A stretch of DNA of 64,000 nucleotides from contig NZ_AP018694.1 of assembly GCF_009689585.1 (NCBI RefSeq), forward strand, positions 1,178,001 through 1,242,000. The letters are read 5' to 3'. The translations under genes and the position numbers were made by a program. Origin of the DNA: Aquipluma nitroreducens. Lineage in GTDB: Bacteria; Bacteroidota; Bacteroidia; Bacteroidales; Prolixibacteraceae. A model generated the notes under the pieces. The model saw only the letters and a program-made list of their open reading frames with translations, was not told where the DNA came from and ran no database searches. Position 1 is the stretch's first letter; the number at the start of each line of letters is the position of its first letter. Of the stretch, positions 54,501-63,093 are shown piece by piece.

Positions 54501-56078
54501 TTTCACCCACGCTTCTGCTGTCATGGCTGAATCAAAATCAAGAGACGGGGATGAAGGAACAATAACCAGTTCAACTTTTTGCGGAGTCATAACCGTTTCA
54601 ATTGCCAAGGCTTTGTTTATTTTCCCTGAAGAAGGTTGATTCCCAATGTATTTGTAAAAAATATCCACATCGGTACCATACCACCATTTGGCTTCCGACA
54701 TCCAATGCTTTCCACCATTCGAATCAATCGTCAGATCAGATTTGATGTATGAAATGTTACGATTCAAAAATGGAGCGCCAACGATTGCCTGTGAAAAAGA
54801 TTTCCCTCCATCAGTCGATTTTGTTGAAAACATGGACTGCCCTGAAATATAGACCGTCGATCCGGTTGCATCATTTGAATCGATTATTAAACCAGGATAC
54901 CAGGTACTTTCTACATTGCTGAATCCATCTGGAAGTACACTTTTTGATGTTGAGAACGTATCGCCATTATTGGATGATTGCAAGAAGAAAATTTTACCTC
55001 CAGTGCTTTGATATGCCATGTAAACATGTCCATTTTTAGCAACTATTGTTTCCATTGCTGCCTGCAATCCATTTCCGGGTAAAATCGCATTATTAACATC
55101 GTTGGCCTTTTCGAAAGTAAGTCCATTATTAGTTGATCGGGCATAAAGTGTTGTCCACTCAATATTTTCGTTGTATCCCACAAAGATCACATGAATATTA
55201 TTTCCTGACTTGGCAATCTTTGGAGCATAATGGCCGTCGAAATAACACCGGCATCTTTCACGCACAATTGTAGGTGATTCATTATAGGTTGTTGATATTT
55301 TCTGAGTAGTAAATGTTTGTCCAATATCGTTCGATATCGAAACGAAGACCTTCCCAATATTAAGTCCATAATAATAATAGATATACTCAGAAACTACAAT
55401 CATCTGCGTACCATCGAACCAAAAATCGGTTAACTCGCTTGGTTCTTCAGAAATTAATTTATCTGTAAAATTCGATCCGCCATCTGTTGAAGTAATCATA
55501 CGTAGTCCATTTTTTGCTCCTGATCCCATGTAAGCAATTGCCACTTTTCCATTACTGGCTATGATGTGACAACCATAAATATTCTTGTACCCACCTCCTG
55601 TTGAGACTATTTCTTGCGGACTTCCAAACGAACTACCTCCGTTGGTTGAGCTTAGGCAATAAATCCGACCTGTTCCATTCCCGGAATAATCATAATCACA
55701 ATAAGCAATATGAACATTATTCCCATCTACTGCCAATTTTCTGGTTTTAGGTTGACGGGAATACTCATTATTTTTAAGTTTGGCAATAAGCTTGGGCGTT
55801 TCCCATGTTTTTCCAAGGTCGATCGACCGGCAATAATAAAATGGATTCTCAACGCCATATTTATTCTCTAACCAAACTACATGGATTGTATTCCCGTGGA
55901 TAATCATTTCTGGCACGACATCATCAACTGCCTCGGCATTGACTGGTATCGATAAATTGGTAAGGTAATTTGACATTTGGGGATTATTCGCAACCACCTG
56001 GAATACAGACAAAAAGACGACCACCAAGAAGCTAAAAAACTTCCCGTAATTTCTCCATGAAACTTCCGATTTTTTCAT
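51516..56078 (-). CDS. Large T9SS-secreted surface protein with sialidase-like repeats, LamG and PKD domains
   Basis: 1520 residues with a signal peptide (FFSFLVVVFLSVFQVVA). Residues about 40-480 hold Asp-box-like BNR repeats (S-x-D-x-G-x-T/F: RSIDLGKTWET, SSTNGGSSFGS, TSTDGGSNFTD, SSNNGDTFS, STDGGKSF), suggesting a beta-propeller. LamG follows (about 500-660), then PKD (YNWSYGDGTVSDNGNPVYSYPKAGEYSISLEA, about 740-790), several beta domains, a DUF11/DUF7619-like segment (NTMPYTILFENKSTATAPAHVVTVTDTLD, about 1165-1195) and a T9SS type A sorting tail (VFPNPAKDMLNISL ... GQYILRM). No catalytic Arg triad or Asp of true sialidases was recognised, so binding or adhesion is as likely as hydrolysis. 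Confidence 0.8.
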   Translation of the reverse strand: MKKSEVSWRNYGKFFSFLVVVFLSVFQVVANNPQMSNYLTNLSIPVNAEAVDDVVPEMIIHGNTIHVVWLENKYGVENPFYYCRSIDLGKTWETPKLIAKLKNNEYSRQPKTRKLAVDGNNVHIAYCDYDYSGNGTGRIYCLSSTNGGSSFGSPQEIVSTGGGYKNIYGCHIIASNGKVAIAYMGSGAKNGLRMITSTDGGSNFTDKLISEEPSELTDFWFDGTQMIVVSEYIYYYYGLNIGKVFVSISNDIGQTFTTQKISTTYNESPTIVRERCRCYFDGHYAPKIAKSGNNIHVIFVGYNENIEWTTLYARSTNNGLTFEKANDVNNAILPGNGLQAAMETIVAKNGHVYMAYQSTGGKIFFLQSSNNGDTFSTSKSVLPDGFSNVESTWYPGLIIDSNDATGSTVYISGQSMFSTKSTDGGKSFSQAIVGAPFLNRNISYIKSDLTIDSNGGKHWMSEAKWWYGTDVDIFYKYIGNQPSSGKINKALAIETVMTPQKVELVIVPSSPSLDFDSAMTAEAWVKLDPASLHEVNVLAKVNGADSYDYAPNGYQLGFRKTNGKFCVNSGLETDKGDFVNWGACSIADTLWHHVAFTYNAKSGLNNFKTYVDGLLSAQQTVTGKIIQGNGLLMIGSRSAFYGTTKYQVDNIRLWNKALSQDELLKNQVKTFTGNESGLKLFLNFDDTFKDVSGNGNDAIPLYLGILKTSDFNPPIPEFDFYQNMNQVSLTNKTQNGKTYNWSYGDGTVSDNGNPVYSYPKAGEYSISLEAMNSNSKTAIIKKATVVGLDRVEPLQAGNGGYATISVFGGGLVVEGTTISLRKSGESDISGEKLVGTAKGVLVAYFNLNGKAIGKWDVVVKQNGAEQILKDAFAIVTAEQPAPWVSVSGRGAILFNRWQSYTINYGNNGNLDALGVPLNIAIQNYPETEVELIDFRIEANAYIKTKFPSLITARTKDYFIWKDYFGIGKDARIYSLVVPMITAKSSENIHIRVKSPGSFNIESWMNAPFYRTEQTSTKSASSATDDWPDQKTKLNACVASAAMDAASSGAADLIGMVLPIGCAYDVLTYAWNPFDAVSPKPDKPKTFWDHVYGLSSCVISCGASFTGAEAILKGGMLVKSMFDGYQKNKECHELYDPLYKNKMGINAVSSFDPNEMIGPAGFGDLHWVQKNNTMPYTILFENKSTATAPAHVVTVTDTLDIKKFDFKEFGFGSFGFGDTILAPNGKKLRQFSMDVDMKPKMNLIARVSGKLDTISGAIKWEFMSLNPTTMDIEEDPFVGFLPPNNTNRVGEGFVSFSVGLKKELGTNSALKNKAFIVFDANTPIATNEFVNTLDLDKPQSQVYALNATINNNFPVSWTGSDVGSGVAYYSVYVMENDIALRPFKINTTLKSAEFTGNVGSKYKFYSIATDNVSLMESTPAEFDASTQITVHVGEFEMKKNELQVFPNPAKDMLNISLQNAPCGMYVIELVGVNGQVYYSELHDDFTISNGFQINVKGFRSGQYILRMVYENRTESRKVLIK

Positions 56079-56147
56079 AAGGTTATGATTTTGATTTTCT
56101 GTATAAAAGGTACAAAAAAATAGATCAATAACCTACCAGTAAGACAT

Positions 56148-56174
56148 ATAACATGATACTTCGACACATGTTAT
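56148..56174. promoter_or_regulatory. Palindrome upstream of the large surface protein
   Basis: ATAACATG (56148-56155) and CATGTTAT (56167-56174), 11-nt spacer, 70-96 bp before the ATG. Further AACATG or CATGTTAAC-like copies occur at about 56230 and 56308. Confidence 0.4.
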
Positions 56175-56336
56175 TCAAACAAACTCACCAAAGGCTTGGA
56201 ACGTCTTTTGGAAAATGGTTTCGAAAAAACATGTAACGTGATCAAAGATCAAACGATTATTAAGTTTCTGTTTCAGAACCATATCAGAAAAAAGGGAATA
56301 TATAGTATCATGTTAACAAACTTTTGAACCAATGTT

Positions 56337-56358
56337 ATGCCAGACTTGCTTCGGCAAC
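56337..56358. repeat. Decayed copy of a REP-like arm
   Basis: The 462-bp gap 56079-56540 has no gene. ATGCCAGACTTGCTTCGGCA at 56337 matches, with few changes, the complement of an arm of the palindrome at 36776-36842. Confidence 0.4.
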
Positions 56359-56540
56359 CCTTCGCTAAAGTGATCATTAAAAATGGATTACTCTCCGAGC
56401 AGCCCGCCGGACAATATTAAATAGAGATGACACTAGTCCATTGCAATATTCATTCAGAAAAATTGATTTTTAACTCAACAACTAATGCACCTACTAATGT
56501 GTTGAAAAATTGAAGGTTGTAATGAGTTTTCATGAATAAC

Positions 56541-59492
56541 CTATTCTCTATCTGTTAACGGCAGGGTAAAATAAAAAGTTGATCCTACTTGTGATTCCGA
56601 TTCGAGCCAAATTTTTCCACCCATCAGTTCTATCAGATTTTTTGTAATTGCCAATCCAAGGCCATTACCACCATACTGCCTCGAATTTGAAGCTTCAACC
56701 TGACTAAAGCGATCGAAAATTTTCGCATGAAAATCTGCGGGAATACCAATTCCCGTATCTCTTATTTCAAATTGCAGCATCGCTCCTTTCTGCGTGTATT
56801 CCAATTGCACAAATCCCTCGTTCGTAAACTTAAGTGCATTACTCAAGAGGTTATTAAATATCTGATTTAATCTTTCAGGATCGGCCATAATACGAACAGC
56901 CTCTAATTCCATTTCATATTTAATCCGGAAATCGATTCCTTTTTCTTCAAATCTACATCTATAATTTTTCCCAATATCAGTAACTATTTTTAGAACAGGA
57001 ACTTCACGTGTACGAATATAAACCATCCCCGATTCCATCTTCGAAATATCCATGATATCACTAATAATACTTAAAAGGCTATTCCCGTTACTGATTATGT
57101 GCCCGATAAATTCATCTTTCTCTTCAATTTCAAAATGCGAATCAGCAAGCAATTCAGAGAATCCAATGATACTATTTAAAGGTGTTCGTATTTCGTGCGA
57201 CATATTCGCCAAAAATGCCGATTTGAGCCGATCACTTTCTTCGGCCTTATTTTTAGCCACAATTAAATCGGCCTCCATTTGCTTACGTACACTTATATCT
57301 TCTTTAATGGCAACATAATTTATAATTTCATCATACTCATTCTTTATCGACGTCATTGTAATCCACTCCCAGAAGTATTCGCCATTTTTTTTTCGGTTTA
57401 ATAATTCACCGCGCCATACTTCGCCTGAACTTATTGTATCCCACAGCTGTACATAAACTTCACTGGGAGTATGTCCTGATTTTAGAATCCGGGGGTTTTG
57501 TCCAATCACTTCTTCTGCCGTGTATCCGGTAATTTCCGTGAATTTAGGATTTACATATTCAATATCTCCGTTCACATCGGTTATAACAATGCTTGAAGGG
57601 CTCTGCTCGATGCTCATACTGAGTTTTTGTATCTTCTCTTCCGCATTTTTAATTTCACTGATGTCACGGCCAATACCTACCAGGCCTGAAGAATTTCCAT
57701 TATCATCGAAAATCGGGATCTTCGAAGTAAGCAACCACTTTTTCCGCCCATCAGCATCACAAAAAGCTTCCTGATGATTTAATACAGCCTCACCTCTTTG
57801 AATCACTCTTAAATCATCCAAATGACCACGAAGTCCAATCTCACCGCTAAATAGCTCCAAATCAGTTTTTCCGATGGCTTCATCCTCTGATTCAAGACCA
57901 ATAACCTTAAGATCAGCCGGGTTAGCTATTACCTTTCGGCAATACCTGTCTTTTACATAGATGGTATCTGGCAGATTATCGATTAACGTTCTAAGCAACT
58001 TCCGCTCTTCAAGAACCTGTTTTTCAGCCTTCTTTTTTTCTGTGATATCGATTACAGAAATTATTCCGGCAGGTCGCCCCATATAACTGATGCTACTACC
58101 TGACAAATAAGCCCATCTTTCAGTTCCGTCCTTATTCAGTAATTTAAGCTCATATGATTTAGGGTTTCCACTACCTGATTGTCTTTCCTGACCATTTTTA
58201 AAAACCAAATTCCGACATTCAGGAGCTGCTATCTCCCAGTATTTTTTTTGGTAAAGTTCATCCAGCGAGAATCCTGACATCTTTTCGGCAGCAGGATTCA
58301 CATACACCCAGTAATCATTCTGATAAATACCAATAACTGCCGGAGACGAATCTGCCAGATTCCTAAATTTATCTTCGCTTTCCTTTAAAGCTTTTTCTGT
58401 TTGTTTCCGATCATTGATATTGCGAGCCTGTTGAATGTTTTGATAAGCAAGTTGAGACATCTGTTGTGCCACTGTGTGTAACATTTCAGCTACTAATCGA
58501 AACCGTTCCTCCGACATAGGGGTTACTTCAGAAAATGCCTCTAAAGTATCCTTTTCATCTGCACCTATTTCCCGGGCATATAACTTAATTTTTTCAACGT
58601 CCTGAGTTTGATCCCTTACCTGACCAATCACCCAATTCGCAATATGTACGCCATCTATTGTTATACTCGATCCGGCATCCCATAAACCTCCGCTAAGACA
58701 TGGCTGAATGATTGGACCATCAGCATTTGGAACGCCTAAGGCAGAATCGGAATAAATACAATGTTCTAATCCTTTTTGGGTCTTTCGAATGATATCATTG
58801 CAAAGTCGGCAAAAGTTACTTGGATTTGTTATTGGACTTCCATCGGGATTCGTAATAATGGAAGCCACCCCCATGGCTTTGGCAAACTGATCCTGAAGTT
58901 TTTGAATTTCTTCGAGATTGAATAAATCTGAGAAATTAATATCGCTATCTGAATTTGCTGGCTGAGTTAACGAAACAATTTGTTTACCCATCAATTCTTC
59001 TTTCAGCTTTCGTTGCTTAATCTCAGCCTCAAGTTGCTCATTAATATCTTCTAATTCTATTTTTTTGCACAGCAACTGAATCCTCATTCCTTCCAGGCGC
59101 AGATGATTCTTTAACCTCGCCAGAACTTCTTCCTTCCGAAATGGTTTTGAAATGAAATCGACCCCACCAAGCTGGAATCCAGTTAAAATAGATTGTTCGT
59201 CATTGAAAGCACTAATAAAAATTATGGGAATATCCTGAGTTTGTGGATCTGCCTTTAGTTGTTTGCAAAGTTCAAAACCATCCATATCCGGGATTCTGAC
59301 ATCAAGCAAAATAATTGAAATTGATTTCGATCTTACAATGTCCAGAGCCTCCCGGCCCGAAGATGATAAAATTACAGAATACCCCTCTGTACTGACAATA
59401 GCATGTAATAGCTGAAGATTCGTAGAATTATCATCAACGATTAACACATTTATCCCATCCCTTCTTTGATCAAAATCATTCAAAGAATCCAT
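56541..59492 (-). CDS. Hybrid sensor: REC, PocR, three PAS domains and histidine kinase
   Basis: 983 residues without a membrane segment. An N-terminal receiver domain (about 14-130, phosphoacceptor Asp64 in ISIILLDVRIPDMDG, Lys in VDFISKPF) is followed by a PocR ligand-binding domain (about 185-355) with Cys residues in NFCRLCNDIIR, LEHCIYSD and QPCLSGG, three PAS domains (about 375-490, 500-620, 625-745), and HisKA/HATPase (NMSHEIRTPLNSIIGF, His near 760; NLLSNALKF, DTGIGIP, GGNGLGLAI). Cytosolic; PocR suggests sensing of a small hydrocarbon-derived or metal-linked ligand. No cognate DNA-binding response regulator is adjacent. Confidence 0.9.
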   Translation of the reverse strand: MDSLNDFDQRRDGINVLIVDDNSTNLQLLHAIVSTEGYSVILSSSGREALDIVRSKSISIILLDVRIPDMDGFELCKQLKADPQTQDIPIIFISAFNDEQSILTGFQLGGVDFISKPFRKEEVLARLKNHLRLEGMRIQLLCKKIELEDINEQLEAEIKQRKLKEELMGKQIVSLTQPANSDSDINFSDLFNLEEIQKLQDQFAKAMGVASIITNPDGSPITNPSNFCRLCNDIIRKTQKGLEHCIYSDSALGVPNADGPIIQPCLSGGLWDAGSSITIDGVHIANWVIGQVRDQTQDVEKIKLYAREIGADEKDTLEAFSEVTPMSEERFRLVAEMLHTVAQQMSQLAYQNIQQARNINDRKQTEKALKESEDKFRNLADSSPAVIGIYQNDYWVYVNPAAEKMSGFSLDELYQKKYWEIAAPECRNLVFKNGQERQSGSGNPKSYELKLLNKDGTERWAYLSGSSISYMGRPAGIISVIDITEKKKAEKQVLEERKLLRTLIDNLPDTIYVKDRYCRKVIANPADLKVIGLESEDEAIGKTDLELFSGEIGLRGHLDDLRVIQRGEAVLNHQEAFCDADGRKKWLLTSKIPIFDDNGNSSGLVGIGRDISEIKNAEEKIQKLSMSIEQSPSSIVITDVNGDIEYVNPKFTEITGYTAEEVIGQNPRILKSGHTPSEVYVQLWDTISSGEVWRGELLNRKKNGEYFWEWITMTSIKNEYDEIINYVAIKEDISVRKQMEADLIVAKNKAEESDRLKSAFLANMSHEIRTPLNSIIGFSELLADSHFEIEEKDEFIGHIISNGNSLLSIISDIMDISKMESGMVYIRTREVPVLKIVTDIGKNYRCRFEEKGIDFRIKYEMELEAVRIMADPERLNQIFNNLLSNALKFTNEGFVQLEYTQKGAMLQFEIRDTGIGIPADFHAKIFDRFSQVEASNSRQYGGNGLGLAITKNLIELMGGKIWLESESQVGSTFYFTLPLTDRE

Positions 59493-59714
59493 ACTGCTTG
59501 CTTTTTATGCTCAGATAAAACAAAATCTGAGCGATATAATATCAATTTTCTTTTCCAATAATATTAGCTCCATTTTTCATTCTGCCTTAAAAGTATAAAA
59601 ATCAAACTATTTGAGTGAATTAATCTATGAAATTTTCATAATAATCCGCAAATTCATAAAACATCTTCTTTCTAAAATTTCAGAAAACTTTCCAAACCGA
59701 TAGAAACGCTATCT

Positions 59715-60419
59715 TCAAATTTTCCCAATCATGAAAATGGCCGGCCGTTTTTGAATATCCGGAATGTGAGTTTTCCAATAAGCAATCGGTTTACTAAGAA
59801 TGAATTCGGTATCAAGGGTGATGTCGGCAGCAATGCACAGCATTGTTTGCGGATCGCAATTTTTCAGCAATTCATCGAGTAATTGGGCGTTTCGGTATGG
59901 GGTCTCAATAAAAATCTGGGTCTGACCTTCGGTTTGCATCCGTTTTTCAAGCATTTTAATTTGCAGCGATTTCTCCGGATTTTTAATAGGTAGGTAACCG
60001 TTAAAAGCAAAATTTTGACCGCTCATTCCTGAAGCCATCAGTGCCAGCAAAATTGATGAAGGTCCAACCATTGGAACAACCTGAATATTTTTGGTGTGTG
60101 CAATTTTCACCACTTCGGCACCTGGATCTGCCACCCCGGGGCAACCGGCTTCCGAAATGATGCCAATGTCCAAACCTTCCTTGTTCGGCTCCAGAAAGCG
60201 ACTGATTTCCTTTTTTTCAGTATGCTGATTCAGCTCAAAAAAGGTTAAGTCGTCAATTACTATGGCCGGATTCACTTTTTTCAGGAAGCGACGGGCTGTA
60301 CGTATATTTTCGACAATAAATACCGGTATCGATGAAATCAGATGGGTTAAATCGGGCGGTAAAACCCGTTCGATAGTCGTATCACCTAAAGTCGTTGGAA
60401 TCAAATATAGTTTTGCCAT
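59715..60419 (-). CDS. SAM-dependent tetrapyrrole methylase-fold methyltransferase, RsmI-like
   Basis: 234 residues. The fold motifs are LYLIPTTLGDTTIERVLP, VIDDLTFFELNQHTEKKEI, IGIISEAGCPGVADPGAEVV (the GCPGxxDPG block of RsmI-type enzymes) and VVPMVGPSSILLALMASGMSG. RsmI 2'-O-methylates C1402 of 16S rRNA; this compact Bacteroidota version may do the same or have another substrate. Divergent from an MBL-fold gene; both have TATTTTTG -7-like elements between. Confidence 0.78.
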   Translation of the reverse strand: MAKLYLIPTTLGDTTIERVLPPDLTHLISSIPVFIVENIRTARRFLKKVNPAIVIDDLTFFELNQHTEKKEISRFLEPNKEGLDIGIISEAGCPGVADPGAEVVKIAHTKNIQVVPMVGPSSILLALMASGMSGQNFAFNGYLPIKNPEKSLQIKMLEKRMQTEGQTQIFIETPYRNAQLLDELLKNCDPQTMLCIAADITLDTEFILSKPIAYWKTHIPDIQKRPAIFMIGKI

Positions 60420-60432
60420 TTGTATTTTTTTT

Positions 60433-60440
60433 CAAAAATA
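60433..60440 (-). promoter_or_regulatory. -7 element candidate of the RsmI-like gene
   Basis: Minus-strand TATTTTTG, 14 bp before the ATG. No -33 TTTG. Confidence 0.35.
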
Positions 60441-60473
60441 GTTAAAAACCTTCGGTAGGTAGAGGGTAATCCT

Positions 60474-60481
60474 TATTTTTG
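60474..60481 (+). promoter_or_regulatory. -7 element candidate of the MBL-fold gene
   Basis: TATTTTTG, 19 bp before the GTG at 60500; this favours the GTG start over a TTG at 60479 inside the promoter. Confidence 0.35.
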
Positions 60482-60499
60482 CAATCAAATAACACGATA

Positions 60500-61261
60500 G
60501 TGAAACTTACCTTTTTAGGAACTGGAACATCGCAGGGAGTGCCCGTAGTTGCGTGCCAATGTCCGGTTTGTTTGTCAAACAATCCGAAAGACAAACGATT
60601 ACGTGCTTCTGTTATGATTGAAACCGGGACTCAATGCCTGGTCATTGACGCCGGACCCGATTTCAGGCAACAAATGCTCTCTCATCATGTCCGTCATTTA
60701 AATGGCATTCTGCTCACCCACGAACACGTCGATCATATTTTTGGGCTCGATGATATCCGCGCTTTTAACTGGGTACAAAAACAGCCTACCGATATTTATG
60801 CCGAAGAGCGCGTGCAGATTGCCATACGGCGAATTTTTGATTACGTGTTTGCCTCTTTCCGCTATCCCGGAATTCCACAAATGCACCTGCACTTGATTGA
60901 AAATAAACCTTTCCAAATAAATGATCTGGAAGTAATTCCCATACGTGGCCTCCACTATAAATTACCCGTTTTTGGATTTCGTTTCGGGAAATTAGCCTAC
61001 GTAACAGATGTAAACCATCTGGAAAATACCGAGATTGATAAACTTAGGGGGTTGGACGTTTTGGTTTTGAATGCTCTAAGAAAAGAAGAACACATCTCGC
61101 ATTTCAACCTCAGCCAAGCCTTGGAATTGATTACAGAAGTAAAACCTGGCAAAGCTTACCTGACACACCTTTCACATCAAATGGGTTTTTACGATGAAGT
61201 GCAAAAAGAGCTTCCGGAAAATGTATTTCTGTCGTTTGACGGGTTGGAGATAGTCGTTTAA
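60500..61261 (+). CDS. MBL-fold metallohydrolase (PhnP-like)
   Basis: 253 residues with a GTG start at 60500 giving VKLTFLGTGTSQGVPV, the normal family N-terminus. A small Cys pair (CQCPVCLSNN) lies early, as in PhnP, then LVIDAGPDF, the metal-binding LTHEHVDHIFGLDDIR (HxHxDH), and YVTDVNHL and LTHLSHQMGF. PhnP members are phosphodiesterases; the substrate here is unknown. Convergent with pabC. Confidence 0.85.
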   Translation: MKLTFLGTGTSQGVPVVACQCPVCLSNNPKDKRLRASVMIETGTQCLVIDAGPDFRQQMLSHHVRHLNGILLTHEHVDHIFGLDDIRAFNWVQKQPTDIYAEERVQIAIRRIFDYVFASFRYPGIPQMHLHLIENKPFQINDLEVIPIRGLHYKLPVFGFRFGKLAYVTDVNHLENTEIDKLRGLDVLVLNALRKEEHISHFNLSQALELITEVKPGKAYLTHLSHQMGFYDEVQKELPENVFLSFDGLEIVV

Positions 61262-61353
61262 GGATGTCCGTTGACTGAAGTCAACGGCAAAGAATACCCT
61301 TATGTCATCAGTTGAGCCATATCCTTTGCCGTCAGTTTCAACTGACGGACATA
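61262..61353. repeat. Paired imperfect palindromes between convergent genes (REPIN-like)
   Basis: ATGTCCGTTGACTGAAGTCA at 61263 and the complement of the end (ATGTCCGTCAGTTGAAACTG) are similar arms of about 33 nt. Each arm also folds on itself (CCGTTGACTGAAGTCAACGG; CCGTCAGTTTCAACTGACGG). It fills the 93-bp space between two gene ends and may terminate both. Confidence 0.55.
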
Positions 61354-61354
61354 G

Positions 61355-61954
61355 CTAACAAACAATCTTTGCCACTAAAACAATTGGCATTTCCTCAAAA
61401 TCAATCATCGCATTGATCAGTCCGACTTTCTGAAAACCAGAAATATCTTCTTCCCTGATTTCTTTTTCGGAGATAATTCCCCGATCGAGTAGCAATTGGC
61501 GTTTGGTTCCTTTAAGCAAAGGTGTGGTTGGCGTAAACCAGGTCTTTCCATCAAAAAAGAGTAAATTGGCAGCAAATGAATCGGTCACCAATCCGTTTTT
61601 AACAATGATAATGTCATTGCAATTTTCGCGCTGAGCAAACAATTGCTGAAGAATTTGCCGGTCGGTGTATTTTAGATGATAGTCAATACTTTCGTAACGA
61701 ACCACTTTCAGGCTTTGGATGGTTCTGAAAACATAAGGTTCGATTTCAATTTTCCCGATCGAACTGCCATACAAAACCCGCACTTTAAAAACTCCGGAAA
61801 TACAGTTTTCGGGAACTGTAATTGCTTTTGCCAAATCAACCGTTCCGGCATCAGGAAAAAGTTCGCCCATCGCACGATTCATCCGCATCTGGTGATATTC
61901 CAGATTTTGAACTACCCCATTTTTCAACTTCAATGACTCAACTAATAGGGACAT
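61355..61954 (-). CDS. pabC: Aminotransferase class IV protein, probable aminodeoxychorismate lyase
   Basis: 199 residues, short for the family (usually 230-290). Class IV blocks are HQMRMNRAMGELF, DRQILQQLFAQRENCNDIIIVKNGLVTDSFAANLLFFDGKTWFTPTTPLLKGTKRQLLL, with DYHLKYTDR holding the candidate PLP Lys, and EDISGFQKVGLINAMID at the end. It would release pyruvate from aminodeoxychorismate to give p-aminobenzoate for folate. It overlaps pabB by about 17 nt, strong context support. Confidence 0.8.
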   Translation of the reverse strand: MSLLVESLKLKNGVVQNLEYHQMRMNRAMGELFPDAGTVDLAKAITVPENCISGVFKVRVLYGSSIGKIEIEPYVFRTIQSLKVVRYESIDYHLKYTDRQILQQLFAQRENCNDIIIVKNGLVTDSFAANLLFFDGKTWFTPTTPLLKGTKRQLLLDRGIISEKEIREEDISGFQKVGLINAMIDFEEMPIVLVAKIVC

Positions 61955-62909
61955 ATACTTTCTGAATTAGTTCGTTGTATTCGGTTTGGCAATCGCTTAA
62001 AAAGGTGACTCCTCCCCCACTTTTGAAAACCAACTCATGGCCTTCCTGTTCCAAATACCGGATTAAAACACAGCTATCCAGATTCACGCCATCAAAAACA
62101 CCAAAGACACCCGTGTAATAACCTCGCTGACAAGGCTCAACGTTGCGAATGATTTCCAGGGTTTTAGGTTTTGGAGCTCCGCAGATCGACCCGGCAGGCA
62201 ACAATTTAGCCAAAATAGTTCCGATCAATTGCCGATAATTTTCCGGAAGTTTTCCCGAAACCTGAGAGCTCATCTGCAATAAATCACCTTGATTAGTCTT
62301 GATCTTATCAATATACATCAACTTTTCAACCTCAACATGAGTAGCAACCATACTCAGATCATTCCTAATCAAATCAACAATGGTATGATGCTCGGCCACT
62401 TCCTTTTCATCATTCAGCAAAACTTGTTCTGCATTATCAAGGTTGGCATCAATCGTTCCTTTCATCGGGAATGAGGAAATAATTCCATCATTAATGCGCA
62501 CAAATATCTCAGGAGAGAAACACACAAACTGATCTTTTAACCAAACTTTGTAGGACGCCTCGCTTCGGTAAAAAATCTCTTCCGGAGTAAGGTTTGTCTT
62601 TACCCGAGAGGGCATCGTTAAGTTGAGCAAATACGTGTCTCCATTGTGGATATGTTGCTGAACTTTGTTGAACGCTTGCTGATATTGCCCGAACTCAACC
62701 GGATGAATATTCCAGACAACTGACTGATCCTGACTTATTCCGGGATGAAAATTACTCTTTTCAGGTGTTTTCCAAAGAATTGCGGATGCGTCGTCAAGCT
62801 CAAAGATCAAAGGTTCCTCAAAATCAAAGTCGATCACAAAAACGAATGGTTTGCCTTGCGCTCCCAGTTCGTTCATTTGGTTGATTGTATGTTGCTGAAA
62901 TTCGCTCAT
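61938..62909 (-). CDS. pabB: Aminodeoxychorismate synthase component I
   Basis: 323 residues from ATG 62909 (MSEFQQHTINQMN); the frame extends to a TTG at 62921. This is the chorismate-binding domain alone, shorter than E. coli PabB (about 450). Signatures are SSFPMKGTIDAN, LIRNDLSMVA, GSICGAPKPKTLEIIRNVEPCQRGYYTGVFGVFDG and FKSGGGVTFLSDCQTEYNEL. It aminates chorismate with ammonia from a glutaminase subunit (PabA/TrpG) not seen here. Overlapping with pabC. Confidence 0.9.
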   Translation of the reverse strand: MSEFQQHTINQMNELGAQGKPFVFVIDFDFEEPLIFELDDASAILWKTPEKSNFHPGISQDQSVVWNIHPVEFGQYQQAFNKVQQHIHNGDTYLLNLTMPSRVKTNLTPEEIFYRSEASYKVWLKDQFVCFSPEIFVRINDGIISSFPMKGTIDANLDNAEQVLLNDEKEVAEHHTIVDLIRNDLSMVATHVEVEKLMYIDKIKTNQGDLLQMSSQVSGKLPENYRQLIGTILAKLLPAGSICGAPKPKTLEIIRNVEPCQRGYYTGVFGVFDGVNLDSCVLIRYLEQEGHELVFKSGGGVTFLSDCQTEYNELIQKVYVPIS

Positions 62910-63093
62910 AACGGAGGTCAAAGATATGAAAAAAGCAGGAAGACCGGAGTCCGAAGTCGGAGATGGGATCGCGGCACACTGAGTGCGATGTTCCCTGAAC
63001 TGCGAAGCGAGATTAATTGAGGAATGGAGGTTAATTCTTCAAATTGATTTAAAAAATCACTGAGATTTCGTATTTGTGTGCTATTTTTGAATC

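Noticed and set aside
62930-63010. GC-richer stretch before yggS as a structured RNA
   Set aside because: Only short GTCCGAAGTCGG-type pairing was found; not enough for an RNA gene.
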